20,743 nucleotides of DNA from JAFGED01 sp964551295 (lineage in GTDB: Bacteria; Chloroflexota; Anaerolineae; B4-G1), in the NCBI GenBank assembly GCA_964551295.1, contig CAZKDJ010000058.1, positions 1-20,743 on the forward strand, given 5' to 3'. Shown here one piece after another: positions 1 to 7,140 of this stretch (positions are counted from its first letter, which is position 1; each line of letters starts with the position of its first letter). The position numbers were made by a program, and so were the translations under genes. The notes beneath the pieces are model-generated. The model was not told the DNA's origin and searched no databases. It saw only the letters and a list, made by a program, of their open reading frames with translations.

Positions 1-496
1 TGACGCTGTCGTGCAGCTCGCGGGCCAGCCGGTTGCGCTCCTCGACCACGGCCAGCGCGCGCACCTGATCGGAGAGACGGCTCGTCCGCTCTCGCAGCTC
101 CTCCAAATCCTCCTCGTCCTCTTCGAGATGTTCGGCCAGCAGGTTCAGTTGCCAGGCCAGCAGGCCAATTTTATCGCGTCGGGTGTCGGTGATGCGCAAC
201 GCGAGGTTGCCGCGCATCCAGGCGCGGCTGACCTCTAGTACGCGGTGCAGGCGGCGGATGAGCAGGTAGTTGATCGTCGCGCCGATGATGAGCCCAATGG
301 TGCCCGCGATGGCGACCACCAGGATGATGTGAAGCCCCCATCCGAGCGGGGTAAATAGCGGCCGACCGAGAATCAGGGCCAGGCTGGTCAACGCGACGAC
401 TTCGGCGGCCAGGATCGAGATCAGGACTGCCGCCAGGTGGGCGAGCGTTAGTTTGTGTAGCAGGGTTATTCTGGAAGGTCGAAACTCGCTTTGCAT
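1..496 (-). CDS. Sensor histidine kinase, NarL/DegS type (5' part; runs off window)
   Basis: About 165 N-terminal residues are visible, in one frame from the ATG at 496 to the window edge. After a basic N-terminus there are two hydrophobic stretches (about residues 18-45 and 52-80) with almost no loop between them. A HAMP-like linker (RRLHRV... to about 130) and an acidic coiled coil (EEDEEDLEEL) follow, then EERNRLARELHDSV at the edge. That is the HisKA_3 H-box, with the phospho-accepting His in ELHD. In this family the kinase autophosphorylates and passes phosphate to a LuxR/NarL-type response regulator, which should lie beyond the left edge. Lacking a large extracytoplasmic domain, it probably senses the membrane or relies on partners. 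AAAGGGG about 7 nt before the ATG supports the start. The ATPase domain is outside the window. Confidence 0.9.
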   Translation of the reverse strand, partial: MQSEFRPSRITLLHKLTLAHLAAVLISILAAEVVALTSLALILGRPLFTPLGWGLHIILVVAIAGTIGLIIGATINYLLIRRLHRVLEVSRAWMRGNLALRITDTRRDKIGLLAWQLNLLAEHLEEDEEDLEELRERTSRLSDQVRALAVVEERNRLARELHDSV

Positions 497-528
497 TTGG
501 TGCCCCTTTGGAGTTGGACTGCACCATC

Positions 529-557
529 ATTTTACCAGGTTCTGCGCCGTCTGTCAT
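529..557 (-). promoter_or_regulatory. Predicted promoter of the histidine kinase
   Basis: On the minus strand, ATGACA (557-552) and TAAAAT (534-529) are separated by 17 bp, and TGG just before the -10 makes it an extended -10. The predicted start of transcription is near 522, about 25 nt before the kinase ATG. This is a visual match to sigma-70 consensus only. Confidence 0.6.
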
Positions 558-580
558 CGTGCGCGCGACCAGTGTTTGTA

Positions 581-596
581 TTGTACTTGGGTACAA
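581..596. promoter_or_regulatory. Perfect 6-4-6 inverted repeat, possible operator
   Basis: TTGTAC-TTGG-GTACAA is a perfect inverted repeat in the gap between the archaemetzincin stop (623) and the kinase promoter. Its centre lies about 66 bp upstream of the predicted kinase transcription start, a usual place for an activator site. No regulator can be named from the sequence. Confidence 0.4.
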
Positions 597-622
597 TGGA
601 AATTACCAATGGCCAATTTACC

Positions 623-1177
623 CTATACCAAACCCGCGGCGCGTTTTTGAGCCGTGGCGCAGCGAGGGCAGAATTGGACGTCTTTGAAATCTGTATCGTA
701 TAGGCTGTTGGAAAAGTGCGTCACACATTTGGGATCGGGGCAGTGGCTCAGGCCGTAGGTGTGCCCCAGTTCGTGAACCGCTTCCTTCAGCACGCGTTCG
801 TGAAACACCGTCTCGTCCTCGGGTTGGCCGTAGAACGACGGGCGCAGGCGGGGCAGGGCGATGAAGGCATCGCGTCCGTCGAGGCTGGCCTGACCAAAGA
901 TAAAGTTGAGCCCTGGCGCGTAGCAGTCGGCGTCGAGGGTGCCCAGGACGCACTCTGCATCAGGCAAGTCCTGTCGGCCCAGCACAGCGAGGATCTCGTG
1001 ACCTGCGTATTGCCCGCGCTGCTGGTCGTAGGCGCTGGCGGGGATGGGGATGGTGGGATCGGCGATCCGGCAGGGCAGGCCCAAGACTTCGCTCAACGGC
1101 GTCAAAAGGCCGTTGAGAAGTTCGCTGGGGACGGGGCCGATTGGGATCAAGACGATACTTGGATTGCGTCGGGCCAT
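623..1177 (-). CDS. Archaemetzincin-family zinc metalloprotease
   Basis: This 184-aa protein has the family's zinc signature: HELGH (residues 135-139), a third His at 145, Cys146, Cys151 and a C-terminal CPRC pair (170-173). The conserved FSNSL follows the Cys151 segment. In archaemetzincins the three His bind the catalytic zinc, Glu136 is the base and the four Cys bind a structural zinc. The length is normal for the archaeal/bacterial family, and there is no signal peptide, so it should be cytoplasmic. The oddity is CVT in place of the usual CxM: Thr153 (codon ACG) replaces the expected Met of the Met-turn region. GAGGA about 7 nt before the ATG supports the start. The gene is divergent from trmFO. 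The in vivo substrate of this family is unknown. Confidence 0.88.
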   Translation of the reverse strand: MARRNPSIVLIPIGPVPSELLNGLLTPLSEVLGLPCRIADPTIPIPASAYDQQRGQYAGHEILAVLGRQDLPDAECVLGTLDADCYAPGLNFIFGQASLDGRDAFIALPRLRPSFYGQPEDETVFHERVLKEAVHELGHTYGLSHCPDPKCVTHFSNSLYDTDFKDVQFCPRCATAQKRAAGLV

Positions 1178-1203
1178 AGTCGCTTCCTCGTGCAGCGGCT
1201 ACG

Positions 1204-1232
1204 ATTATACCCTTTTCCTTCACGCGCGCCAA
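1204..1232 (-). promoter_or_regulatory. Predicted promoter of the archaemetzincin gene
   Basis: On the minus strand, TTGGCG (1232-1227) and a consensus TATAAT (1209-1204) are separated by 17 bp. The promoter sits back to back with the trmFO promoter, within about 60 bp. Confidence 0.65.
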
Positions 1233-1236
1233 CCGA

Positions 1237-1265
1237 TGGAACAATCCCTGCACCTGTGGTAGAAT
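1237..1265 (+). promoter_or_regulatory. Predicted trmFO promoter, giving a leaderless mRNA
   Basis: TAGAAT at 1260-1265 is preceded by TGG, an extended -10. A weak TGGAAC -35 (1237-1242) is 17 bp upstream. The -10 ends only 9 bp before the ATG at 1275 and no purine-rich Shine-Dalgarno lies between them. Transcription should therefore start within a few nucleotides of the start codon. Confidence 0.55.
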
Positions 1266-1274
1266 AAGTCCGCA

Positions 1275-2612
1275 ATGGAAAACGAGAGACCTGCGATCAC
1301 CATTATCGGCGGCGGGCTGGCCGGGAGCGAGGCCGCCTGGCAGGCAGCCGAGCGCGGCGTGGACGTGACGCTATACGAGATGCGCCCGCACAAGACGACG
1401 CCCGCTCACGTCAGCGACCGACTGGCTGAACTGGTCTGCTCCAACAGTCTGGGCTCGGACCTGCCCGACCGGGCCGCGGGGGTCCTCAAGGCAGAACTGC
1501 GCATCCTGGGCTCGCTGGTGCTGGCCTGCGCCGACGAAACGCGCGTGCCCGCCGGGGGCGCGCTGGCGGTCGATCGGGAGGCGTTCGCCACCGAGGTCAC
1601 CCGCCGCATTACAGCCCACCCGCGTATCGCGCTGGTGCGCGAGGAGGCGCTGGCGATCCCCGATGGGCTGGCCATCATCGCCACCGGTCCGCTCACGTCC
1701 GATCCGCTGGCCGAGGCGGTCGCCGACCTGACGGGGCAGGAGCAGCTCTACTTTTACGACGCCCTGGCGCCCATCGTCAGCGCCGAGTCGATCGACGTGG
1801 CGGTCGCGTTCCGCGCTTCCCGTTACGGCAAAGGTGATGCCGACTACATCAACTGCCCGATGACGGAGGAGGAGTACGGGCGCTTCGTCGATGCGCTGCT
1901 GGCGGCGGAATGCATTCCCCTGCGCGATTTTGAGCGGGAGGATGTCCAGTTTTTCGAGGGTTGTCTGGCGGTGGAGGTGCTGGCGGCGCGCGGGCGGGAG
2001 GCGCTGGCCTTTGGCCCGCTGCGCCCGGTGGGGCTGACCGACCCGCGCACGGGAGAGCGGCCCTACGCGGTGGTGCAGTTGCGGCAGGATAACCTGGCCG
2101 GGACGCTGTACAACCTGGTTGGCTTCCAGACCAACCTGCGCTATGGCGAGCAGGAGCGCGTGTTCCGCCTCGTTCCGGGACTGGAGCGGGCCGAGTTCGT
2201 GCGCTTTGGCCACATGCACCGCAATACGTTCATCAACGCGCCGCTGCTGCTGGAGCCGACGATGGCGTTCCGCGGGCGACCGGGGCTCTTTTTCGCCGGG
2301 CAGATCACGGGGGTGGAGGGGTACGTGGGCAGCGTGGGCAGCGGGTGGCTGGCGGGTGCCAACGCCGCGCGCTTCGTACTGGGGCGGGGGCCGCTGGAAC
2401 TGCCACACACGACGATGCTGGGGGCACTGTGCCATTACGTGAGCCGCGCCGCACCCGGGTCGTTCCAGCCGATGAAGGCCAACTTTGGGTTGCTGCCGCC
2501 GTTGGATCCCCTGGTACGCAACAAGCGCAAGCGGTATCAGGCCTATGCGGAGCGGGCGTTGGGGAATCTCAAAGCTCACCTGTCAAAGGGTGAACCGTTT
2601 CCTTTCGTGTAG
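1275..2612 (+). CDS. trmFO: tRNA (uracil-54-C5)-methyltransferase, folate/FAD-dependent (TrmFO)
   Basis: This 445-aa protein is full length for TrmFO. It begins with the FAD-binding ITIIGGGLAGSEAAW segment (residues 9-22), followed by ELVCSNSLGS (Cys55) and FEGCLAVEVLA (Cys230). These are the two conserved cysteines of the family, the second being the catalytic one. TrmFO makes m5U54 in the T-loop of tRNAs, using methylene-THF as carbon donor and reduced FAD as reductant. The GQITGVEGYVGSVGSGWLAG segment near the C-terminal third is also typical. The start fits the family, whose N-terminus lies only a few residues before the FAD motif. There is no ribosome binding site, consistent with leaderless initiation. 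It is divergent from the archaemetzincin gene, and the phosphatase gene follows 23 bp downstream. Confidence 0.97.
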   Translation: MENERPAITIIGGGLAGSEAAWQAAERGVDVTLYEMRPHKTTPAHVSDRLAELVCSNSLGSDLPDRAAGVLKAELRILGSLVLACADETRVPAGGALAVDREAFATEVTRRITAHPRIALVREEALAIPDGLAIIATGPLTSDPLAEAVADLTGQEQLYFYDALAPIVSAESIDVAVAFRASRYGKGDADYINCPMTEEEYGRFVDALLAAECIPLRDFEREDVQFFEGCLAVEVLAARGREALAFGPLRPVGLTDPRTGERPYAVVQLRQDNLAGTLYNLVGFQTNLRYGEQERVFRLVPGLERAEFVRFGHMHRNTFINAPLLLEPTMAFRGRPGLFFAGQITGVEGYVGSVGSGWLAGANAARFVLGRGPLELPHTTMLGALCHYVSRAAPGSFQPMKANFGLLPPLDPLVRNKRKRYQAYAERALGNLKAHLSKGEPFPFV

Positions 2613-2635
2613 TCATTACGTGGGGTAGGGGTGGG

Positions 2636-3736
2636 GTGGTGCAGAGGGTTTCTCGGAGGCGAAATCAGGCTATACGAATCGTGAAGGTGTTTGGCGTTGC
2701 CATTTCTCTTGGTTGTTGGGTTGGTGTGACGCAGGCTGGCGGAGCCGATCTGCAGTGCGAGAGCATCGCGCCGGATGCGGGCGGCCAGCCCCGGGCGATC
2801 ATCCTGCTCATCGGCGACGGTATGGGGGAGGGGCAGCGCACCGCCGCGCGTTGGCGAGCTGCGAGCCAGGATGGTCAACTGGCGATGGATGCCATGCCGG
2901 TGAGCGGCTGGTCGCGTACCGGCTCGGCGGATAGTTCCATCACCGATTCAGCGGCGGCGGGAACTGCCCTGTCCACGGGCGTCAAGACGAACAACGGCAT
3001 GATCTCGATTGACCCGTACAGCAATACCTTGACGACGATCCTGGAGCATGCCCAGGCCAGGGGGATGGCGGTCGGGCTCGTCACTACCGTCCAGATGGCC
3101 CATGCCACGCCGGCTGTCTTTGCCAGTCACGTGCCCAGTCGCTACATGATGACCGAGATTGCCAACCAGACGGCCTTTGCTGCTGTGCCGACCACGACGA
3201 CACGCTTGCTGGGCCTTTTCGCCGACGAAGGGATGACACGGCCTTTTTCGCCCACGTTGGTGCAGATGACGCAAAAGTCCATCGACATCCTGTCACACGA
3301 TCCCCAGGGTTTCTTCTTGATGGTCGAGGGCGGGCAGATCGACTGGGCCTGTCACGCCAACGATGCCGCCAACGCGATCACGGATACCATCGACTTTGAC
3401 GCGGCGGTCGCCGTGGCCCAGAGCTACGCTTCGGTGAATCCCGACACCTTGGTGATCGTCACCGGCGACCACGAGACGGGCGGGATGTCGGTCGCTCTCG
3501 ATCAAACGGGCGATCCTGGCGAGGATGGCCCTTTCTCTATGCCGGATGATATGCTTTTCTACGTCAATTGGATGACGACTACACACACTGCGGCGGACGT
3601 GCCCACTACAGCCCAGGGCATGTTTTCCGATTTACTGGATCAGACGGACGAAAACACATACATCTATGATGTGATGTACGAGCTTGTAGAGCCAGACATG
3701 TGGCTGCCTTTGGTTCTGCATGATTGGGGAGGATAA
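2636..3736 (+). CDS. Alkaline phosphatase (PF00245), exported, apparently shortened
   Basis: This 366-aa predicted phosphomonoesterase has the metal and catalytic motifs in order: LLIGDGMG (Asp61), TDSAAAGTA (nucleophile Ser105), MAHATPA (His157), VEGGQIDWACH (Glu231, Asp236, His240), VTGDHETGG (Asp278, His279) and HTAADVP (His317). His157 and Trp237 sit where E. coli PhoA has Asp153 and Lys328. That combination is known from Vibrio-type enzymes. A basic N-terminus and hydrophobic segment ending near TQA-GG look like a signal peptide, so it should act outside the membrane. Only about 74 residues separate HATPA from VEGG, against about 170 in E. coli, and the usual GGGR stretch is absent. Starts at GTG 2636 or 2639 both fit the G-rich stretch upstream; I chose 2636. 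Probably cotranscribed with trmFO and the next gene. Confidence 0.92.
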   Translation: MVQRVSRRRNQAIRIVKVFGVAISLGCWVGVTQAGGADLQCESIAPDAGGQPRAIILLIGDGMGEGQRTAARWRAASQDGQLAMDAMPVSGWSRTGSADSSITDSAAAGTALSTGVKTNNGMISIDPYSNTLTTILEHAQARGMAVGLVTTVQMAHATPAVFASHVPSRYMMTEIANQTAFAAVPTTTTRLLGLFADEGMTRPFSPTLVQMTQKSIDILSHDPQGFFLMVEGGQIDWACHANDAANAITDTIDFDAAVAVAQSYASVNPDTLVIVTGDHETGGMSVALDQTGDPGEDGPFSMPDDMLFYVNWMTTTHTAADVPTTAQGMFSDLLDQTDENTYIYDVMYELVEPDMWLPLVLHDWGG

Positions 3737-4611
3737 TGAGAATGCTCAAGCGATACAGATTCTTGGTGGCGGTATTGATTGTCTTACTGGGTGGCCTCGC
3801 TGCGTGCAGCAGGACCGAGCCCCTGGATTTTGATGGCGAGGTGGCCTACGAGCACGTGGTCGCCCAATGCGACTTTGGTTTCCGGCCTCCTGGCTCGGAG
3901 TCCTTGCGGGCCACAGGCGATTACATTATCGCCGAGTTGGAGCGGTTGGGTTGGGTGGTCGAGATGCAGGAATTCACCTATCGCGATACGCCTGTGCGCA
4001 ACATCGTGGGCCGGCTGGGCGAGGGGCCGGTGGTCATCGTTGGCGCGCACTATGACACGCGCCGCAGCGCCGATATGGAGGATGCCAGCGAGCCGGTGAT
4101 GGGGGCCAACGATGGGGCGTCTGGCGTGGCGGTGCTGCTTGAGCTGGCCCGCACGCTGGATCGGGACAAGCTGCGCAATGAGGTCTGGTTGGCCTTTTTC
4201 GATGCCGAGGACAATGGCAACCTCGACGGATGGGAGTGGTGCGTCGGCTCCGGCTACATGGCAAAGAACCTGACGATCACGCCAGAGGCGATCGTCGTCG
4301 TGGATATGGTGGGTGACGCAGACCAGGGGTTGTACTTGGAGCGCAACTCGGATCCGGCGCTGCAGACACAGTTGTGGGACGTTGCGGCGTCCCTGGGTTA
4401 CGCAGACGCGTTTGTCGCTGAGTACAAGTATGCGATATTCGACGATCACGTGCCCTTCGCCCGGCGCGGTATCCCTGCCGTGGACATCATCGACTTTGAC
4501 TACGAGTACTGGCACACGACCCACGATACGCCGGACAAGGTAAGCGCGACAAGCTTGGAGCGAGTGGGGCGGGTGATGGAGGTGTGGCTGGAAAAAGTCT
4601 ATGATAGATAA
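3736..4611 (+). CDS. M28-family metallopeptidase / glutaminyl-cyclase-like lipoprotein
   Basis: This 291-aa protein has a lipoprotein signal (KRYRFLVAVLIVLLGGLAAC, lipid Cys24). The M28 fold motifs follow: GAHYDTR (His105), GANDGASG (Asp126), FFDAEDNG (Glu158), VVDMVGD (Asp190) and YWHTTHDTPDKVS (His260). The FDDHVPFARRGIPAVDIIDF stretch resembles glutaminyl-peptide cyclotransferases. The product may therefore be an aminopeptidase or an N-terminal pyroglutamate-forming cyclase; sequence alone does not decide. It should sit on the outer face of the cytoplasmic membrane. The ATG overlaps the phosphatase stop by one base (TAATG), suggesting translational coupling. GGGGAGG (3726-3732 region) is only 3 nt from ATG 3736 but 9 nt from ATG 3742, so the true start may be 3742. 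Confidence 0.87.
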   Translation: MRMLKRYRFLVAVLIVLLGGLAACSRTEPLDFDGEVAYEHVVAQCDFGFRPPGSESLRATGDYIIAELERLGWVVEMQEFTYRDTPVRNIVGRLGEGPVVIVGAHYDTRRSADMEDASEPVMGANDGASGVAVLLELARTLDRDKLRNEVWLAFFDAEDNGNLDGWEWCVGSGYMAKNLTITPEAIVVVDMVGDADQGLYLERNSDPALQTQLWDVAASLGYADAFVAEYKYAIFDDHVPFARRGIPAVDIIDFDYEYWHTTHDTPDKVSATSLERVGRVMEVWLEKVYDR

Positions 4612-4756
4612 GGGTGTAGATGGTTAGCCGCTTGTCGGCCCTTTGTGTGAGGAGTGACTACCCTTTTTTGGGGGAAGGTATATACTATGAAACGACGCGT
4701 GCTGAATAAGCGCCGTGCATTTTGACTCTGGCAATCTCCGGGCGGGGAGGTGCGAG
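4612..4756 (+). other. Intergenic gap with a weak possible promoter
   Basis: The 145-bp gap between the M28 gene and the GDPD-like gene holds a TATATACT stretch (4679-4686) that could be a -10. Its -35 partner is poor (GTGACT, 4654-4659, spacing 19-21 bp). A small GCCG/CGGC hairpin at 4627-4639 lacks a U-tract. I see no other gene or RNA here. Confidence 0.3.
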
Positions 4757-5506
4757 ATGGCAAGAACGTTGATCGTAGCGCGTTGTGGTGATCAGAGGTG
4801 TGCGCCGGAAAGCACGTTGCCTGCGTTTGAAGGCGCGGTCGTCAAGGGCGCGGACACGATTGAGTTTGACGTGCATTTGACCAAGGACGTTCGCTTGATC
4901 GTGCACCACGATTACTATTTGGGCAGGACGAACGACGGCAGCGGTTTTATCGGCGATTTTACGCAGGCCGAACTGCGGACCTTGGATGCGGGGCGTTGGT
5001 TCGGTGAAGAGTTCGCTGGAGAGCGGATGCCGACGCTGGATGAGGTCTTGACCCTTGGCAAGGGCAGGGTGCGCTTTGAGATCGATATGCGCACGCCCAC
5101 CAAGCTGTTGATCACCCGGCTGGTCGAGGCGATTGCGCGTTTCGATGTAGCCGACGACGTCGAGTTGACGTCGTCACACCTCCCTCTGCTTTTCCAGGTC
5201 AAGCGGGTTGATCCGGGTTTGCGAACGGGCGTTTTCTTCTCTGCGCGCCCAGATTGGATGACGCCCATGCTGGAGCAGCAGCACGTCATCGGTTGGATGC
5301 GTCTGATGGAGGCTCAGGTGGCCCATTTGCCCCCGTCTTTGATCGATGACGCGTTTGTGTATCGGCTGCACGAAAGTGGCTTTCTGGTGCATGGCTCGAA
5401 TCTGAACCGCCGGGATAATATGGAGCAAGCCATTCGCTTGGGCGTGGATCAGTTTTCTACGGACGAGTTGTACCTCGCATTAAGGGTGCGCGAGAGATTA
5501 GCCTAG
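4757..5506 (+). CDS. Glycerophosphodiester phosphodiesterase-like protein with altered HR motif
   Basis: This 249-aa protein has the GDPD TIM-barrel pattern: APESTLPAF (residues 16-24), TIEFDVHLTKD (Glu36, Asp38), IVHHDYYLGRT (His51), MPTLDEVL and FEIDM. GDPD enzymes hydrolyse glycerophosphodiesters to glycerol-3-phosphate and an alcohol, using a metal held by Glu/Asp and an HR pair in the N-terminal AHRG motif. Here that motif reads ARCG: residues 9-10 are Arg-Cys (CGT TGT) instead of His-Arg. A catalytic His is therefore missing, so the protein may be inactive or changed in function. The reading frame is otherwise intact. The start at 4757 is set by GGGGAGG 6 nt upstream; an in-frame ATG at 4715 has no such site. 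There is no signal peptide, so it is cytoplasmic. The MuiA-like gene follows 16 bp later, suggesting one operon. Confidence 0.85.
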   Translation: MARTLIVARCGDQRCAPESTLPAFEGAVVKGADTIEFDVHLTKDVRLIVHHDYYLGRTNDGSGFIGDFTQAELRTLDAGRWFGEEFAGERMPTLDEVLTLGKGRVRFEIDMRTPTKLLITRLVEAIARFDVADDVELTSSHLPLLFQVKRVDPGLRTGVFFSARPDWMTPMLEQQHVIGWMRLMEAQVAHLPPSLIDDAFVYRLHESGFLVHGSNLNRRDNMEQAIRLGVDQFSTDELYLALRVRERLA

Positions 5507-5522
5507 TTGGGAAGGAGGCGCG

Positions 5523-7118
5523 ATGACAGAGCTACAGACTGCCATAACCGCTGTCGCTGTGTATCCGGATCGCGCGCGGGTGACGCGCAGCGGCGCGGCG
5601 ACGTTGAAATCCGGTAGTCATAAGCTGGAGTTACCGCAGCTACCTTTGAGCCTCGATGCTGCGTCTGTGCGGGCCTCGGCGCGGGGGACTGCTCGTGCGC
5701 GACTCCTCGGCGTGGACGTGCGGCGCGACTTTTACGAGGAGACGCCCGCCGAGCGCGTGCGCGAGCTTGAGCGGCAGATCGAGGGGCTGGAGGACGAGGT
5801 GGGCGGCGTCGAGGCGCAGGTCGCGCTGCTTCAGCAGGAACGGGCTGCCTTGGGCGACCTGGGAGGTCAGACCAAGGCCTTTGCTCACGGGCTGGCCTTC
5901 GGCAAGACGACGGCCGAGGCGCAGATGGCTGTCTTTGACAGCCTGCGCGGGCGCGCCGAGGAGGTCAACGCGGCCCTGCTCGATCTGGCCGTGCAGCGCC
6001 GCGACCTGGAACGCCGCCTGGAAAAGCTGCGGAACGAGCTTAAGCAGTTGCAGGGCGGCGGGCGTCGCCAGCGGTACACTGCCGTCATTGAGGTCGAGGT
6101 GACGCAGCCGGGGGAACTGGCAGTTGAGTTGACCTACGTCGTGTCCAAGGCGGGCTGGCAGCCGCTCTACGACGTGCGCCTGCTGGAGGAAGGCGATCAG
6201 CGGGTGTTGGAGGTCGGCTACCTGGCCCAGGTGACTCAGCGCACCGGCGAGGATTGGAGCGATGTGGCGCTCACGCTTTCCACGGCTCGTCCCGCCCTGG
6301 CCGAGACGCTGCCAGATCTGGATCCCTGGTACGTGGGCCCCGTGACCGAGGCGGCCAAGCCGCGGGCCAAGATGGCGGCGGGAATGATGGCCCCAGCCGG
6401 TCCGGCTCCGATGATGGACAAGATGATGGCGATGAGGACTGCCGCCGAGCGGGAGGTTGAGGAAGAGACAGTCGAGGTGGCACTGGCGGCGGTGGACACC
6501 TCCGGTGCGGCGGTGACCTATCAGGTATCGGGCGCCGTCACCGTCCCTGCCGATGGCGCGCCGCACAAGATCGCCGTGGCTCGCATCGAACTGGAGCCCG
6601 AACTGGATTACGTGACCGCGCCCAAGCTGGTCGCGGCGGTCTATCGCCGGGCGCAGGTGACTAACGACAGTCCCTATACACTTCTGCCCGGCTCGGCCAA
6701 CCTCTTTGCCGGAGACGAGTTCATTGGCGCGACCGAGTTCGAGTTGGTCGCCCCGCAGGGGGAGATCGAGCTGTACCTGGGGCCGGACGATCGGGTCAAG
6801 GTCGAGCGCGAGCTCAAGCGGCGTGAGGTGGACAAAAAGCTCATCGGTGACAAGCGCCGCCTGCACTATGCCTACGAGATCACGTTGGAGAACCTGCTGC
6901 CGACCGAGGCCCAGGTCACGCTCCACGATCAGATCCCCGTGCCGCAACACGAGGACGTGAAGGTAAAGCTGACGTCCGCCGAGCCCGAGCCGGAGGAGCG
7001 GTCGAAGCTGAACCTGTTGGATTGGGAGTTCGAGCTAGATCCGGGCGAGAAGCAAGTCGTGGGTTTTGGATTCACTGTCGAGCACCCGCGCGATATGCGG
7101 CTGGCGGGATTGCCCTAG
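5523..7118 (+). CDS. DUF4140/DUF4139 (mucoidy inhibitor MuiA-like) protein
   Basis: This 531-aa protein has an N-terminal DUF4140-type beta domain (about residues 8-75; ITAVAVYPDRARVTR). A long charged coiled coil follows (about 75-178), then a DUF4139 domain (about 185-525; TYVVSKAGWQPLYDVRL, near the end VVGFGFTVEHP). Domain order and length match the MuiA family, whose biochemical role is unsettled. I see no signal peptide, so this copy looks cytoplasmic. A Met-rich, Ala/Pro-rich linker at about residues 283-303 (AAGMMAPAGPAPMMDKMMAM) interrupts the DUF4139 region and is probably disordered. GGAAGGAGG 4-5 nt before the ATG fixes the start. It lies 16 bp after the GDPD-like gene and overlaps nothing. 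The next gene starts 22 bp downstream. Confidence 0.9.
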   Translation: MTELQTAITAVAVYPDRARVTRSGAATLKSGSHKLELPQLPLSLDAASVRASARGTARARLLGVDVRRDFYEETPAERVRELERQIEGLEDEVGGVEAQVALLQQERAALGDLGGQTKAFAHGLAFGKTTAEAQMAVFDSLRGRAEEVNAALLDLAVQRRDLERRLEKLRNELKQLQGGGRRQRYTAVIEVEVTQPGELAVELTYVVSKAGWQPLYDVRLLEEGDQRVLEVGYLAQVTQRTGEDWSDVALTLSTARPALAETLPDLDPWYVGPVTEAAKPRAKMAAGMMAPAGPAPMMDKMMAMRTAAEREVEEETVEVALAAVDTSGAAVTYQVSGAVTVPADGAPHKIAVARIELEPELDYVTAPKLVAAVYRRAQVTNDSPYTLLPGSANLFAGDEFIGATEFELVAPQGEIELYLGPDDRVKVERELKRREVDKKLIGDKRRLHYAYEITLENLLPTEAQVTLHDQIPVPQHEDVKVKLTSAEPEPEERSKLNLLDWEFELDPGEKQVVGFGFTVEHPRDMRLAGLP

Positions 7119-7140
7119 CTTGGGGCAAGAGGACGGAAAG

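Noticed and set aside
716..1267. Open frame of 183 codons on the + strand opposite the archaemetzincin gene
   Set aside because: It is a shadow of a gene with clear zinc motifs, has no domain pattern of its own, and runs through the divergent promoter region.
1371..2579. Open frame of 402 codons on the - strand opposite trmFO
   Set aside because: Long antisense frames are expected in GC-rich genes. The product is Gln/Arg/His-rich with no recognisable motif, and trmFO is certain.
5640..6950. Open frame of 436 codons on the - strand opposite the MuiA-like gene
   Set aside because: Same antisense effect; low-complexity His/Arg/Gln composition and no ribosome site of note.
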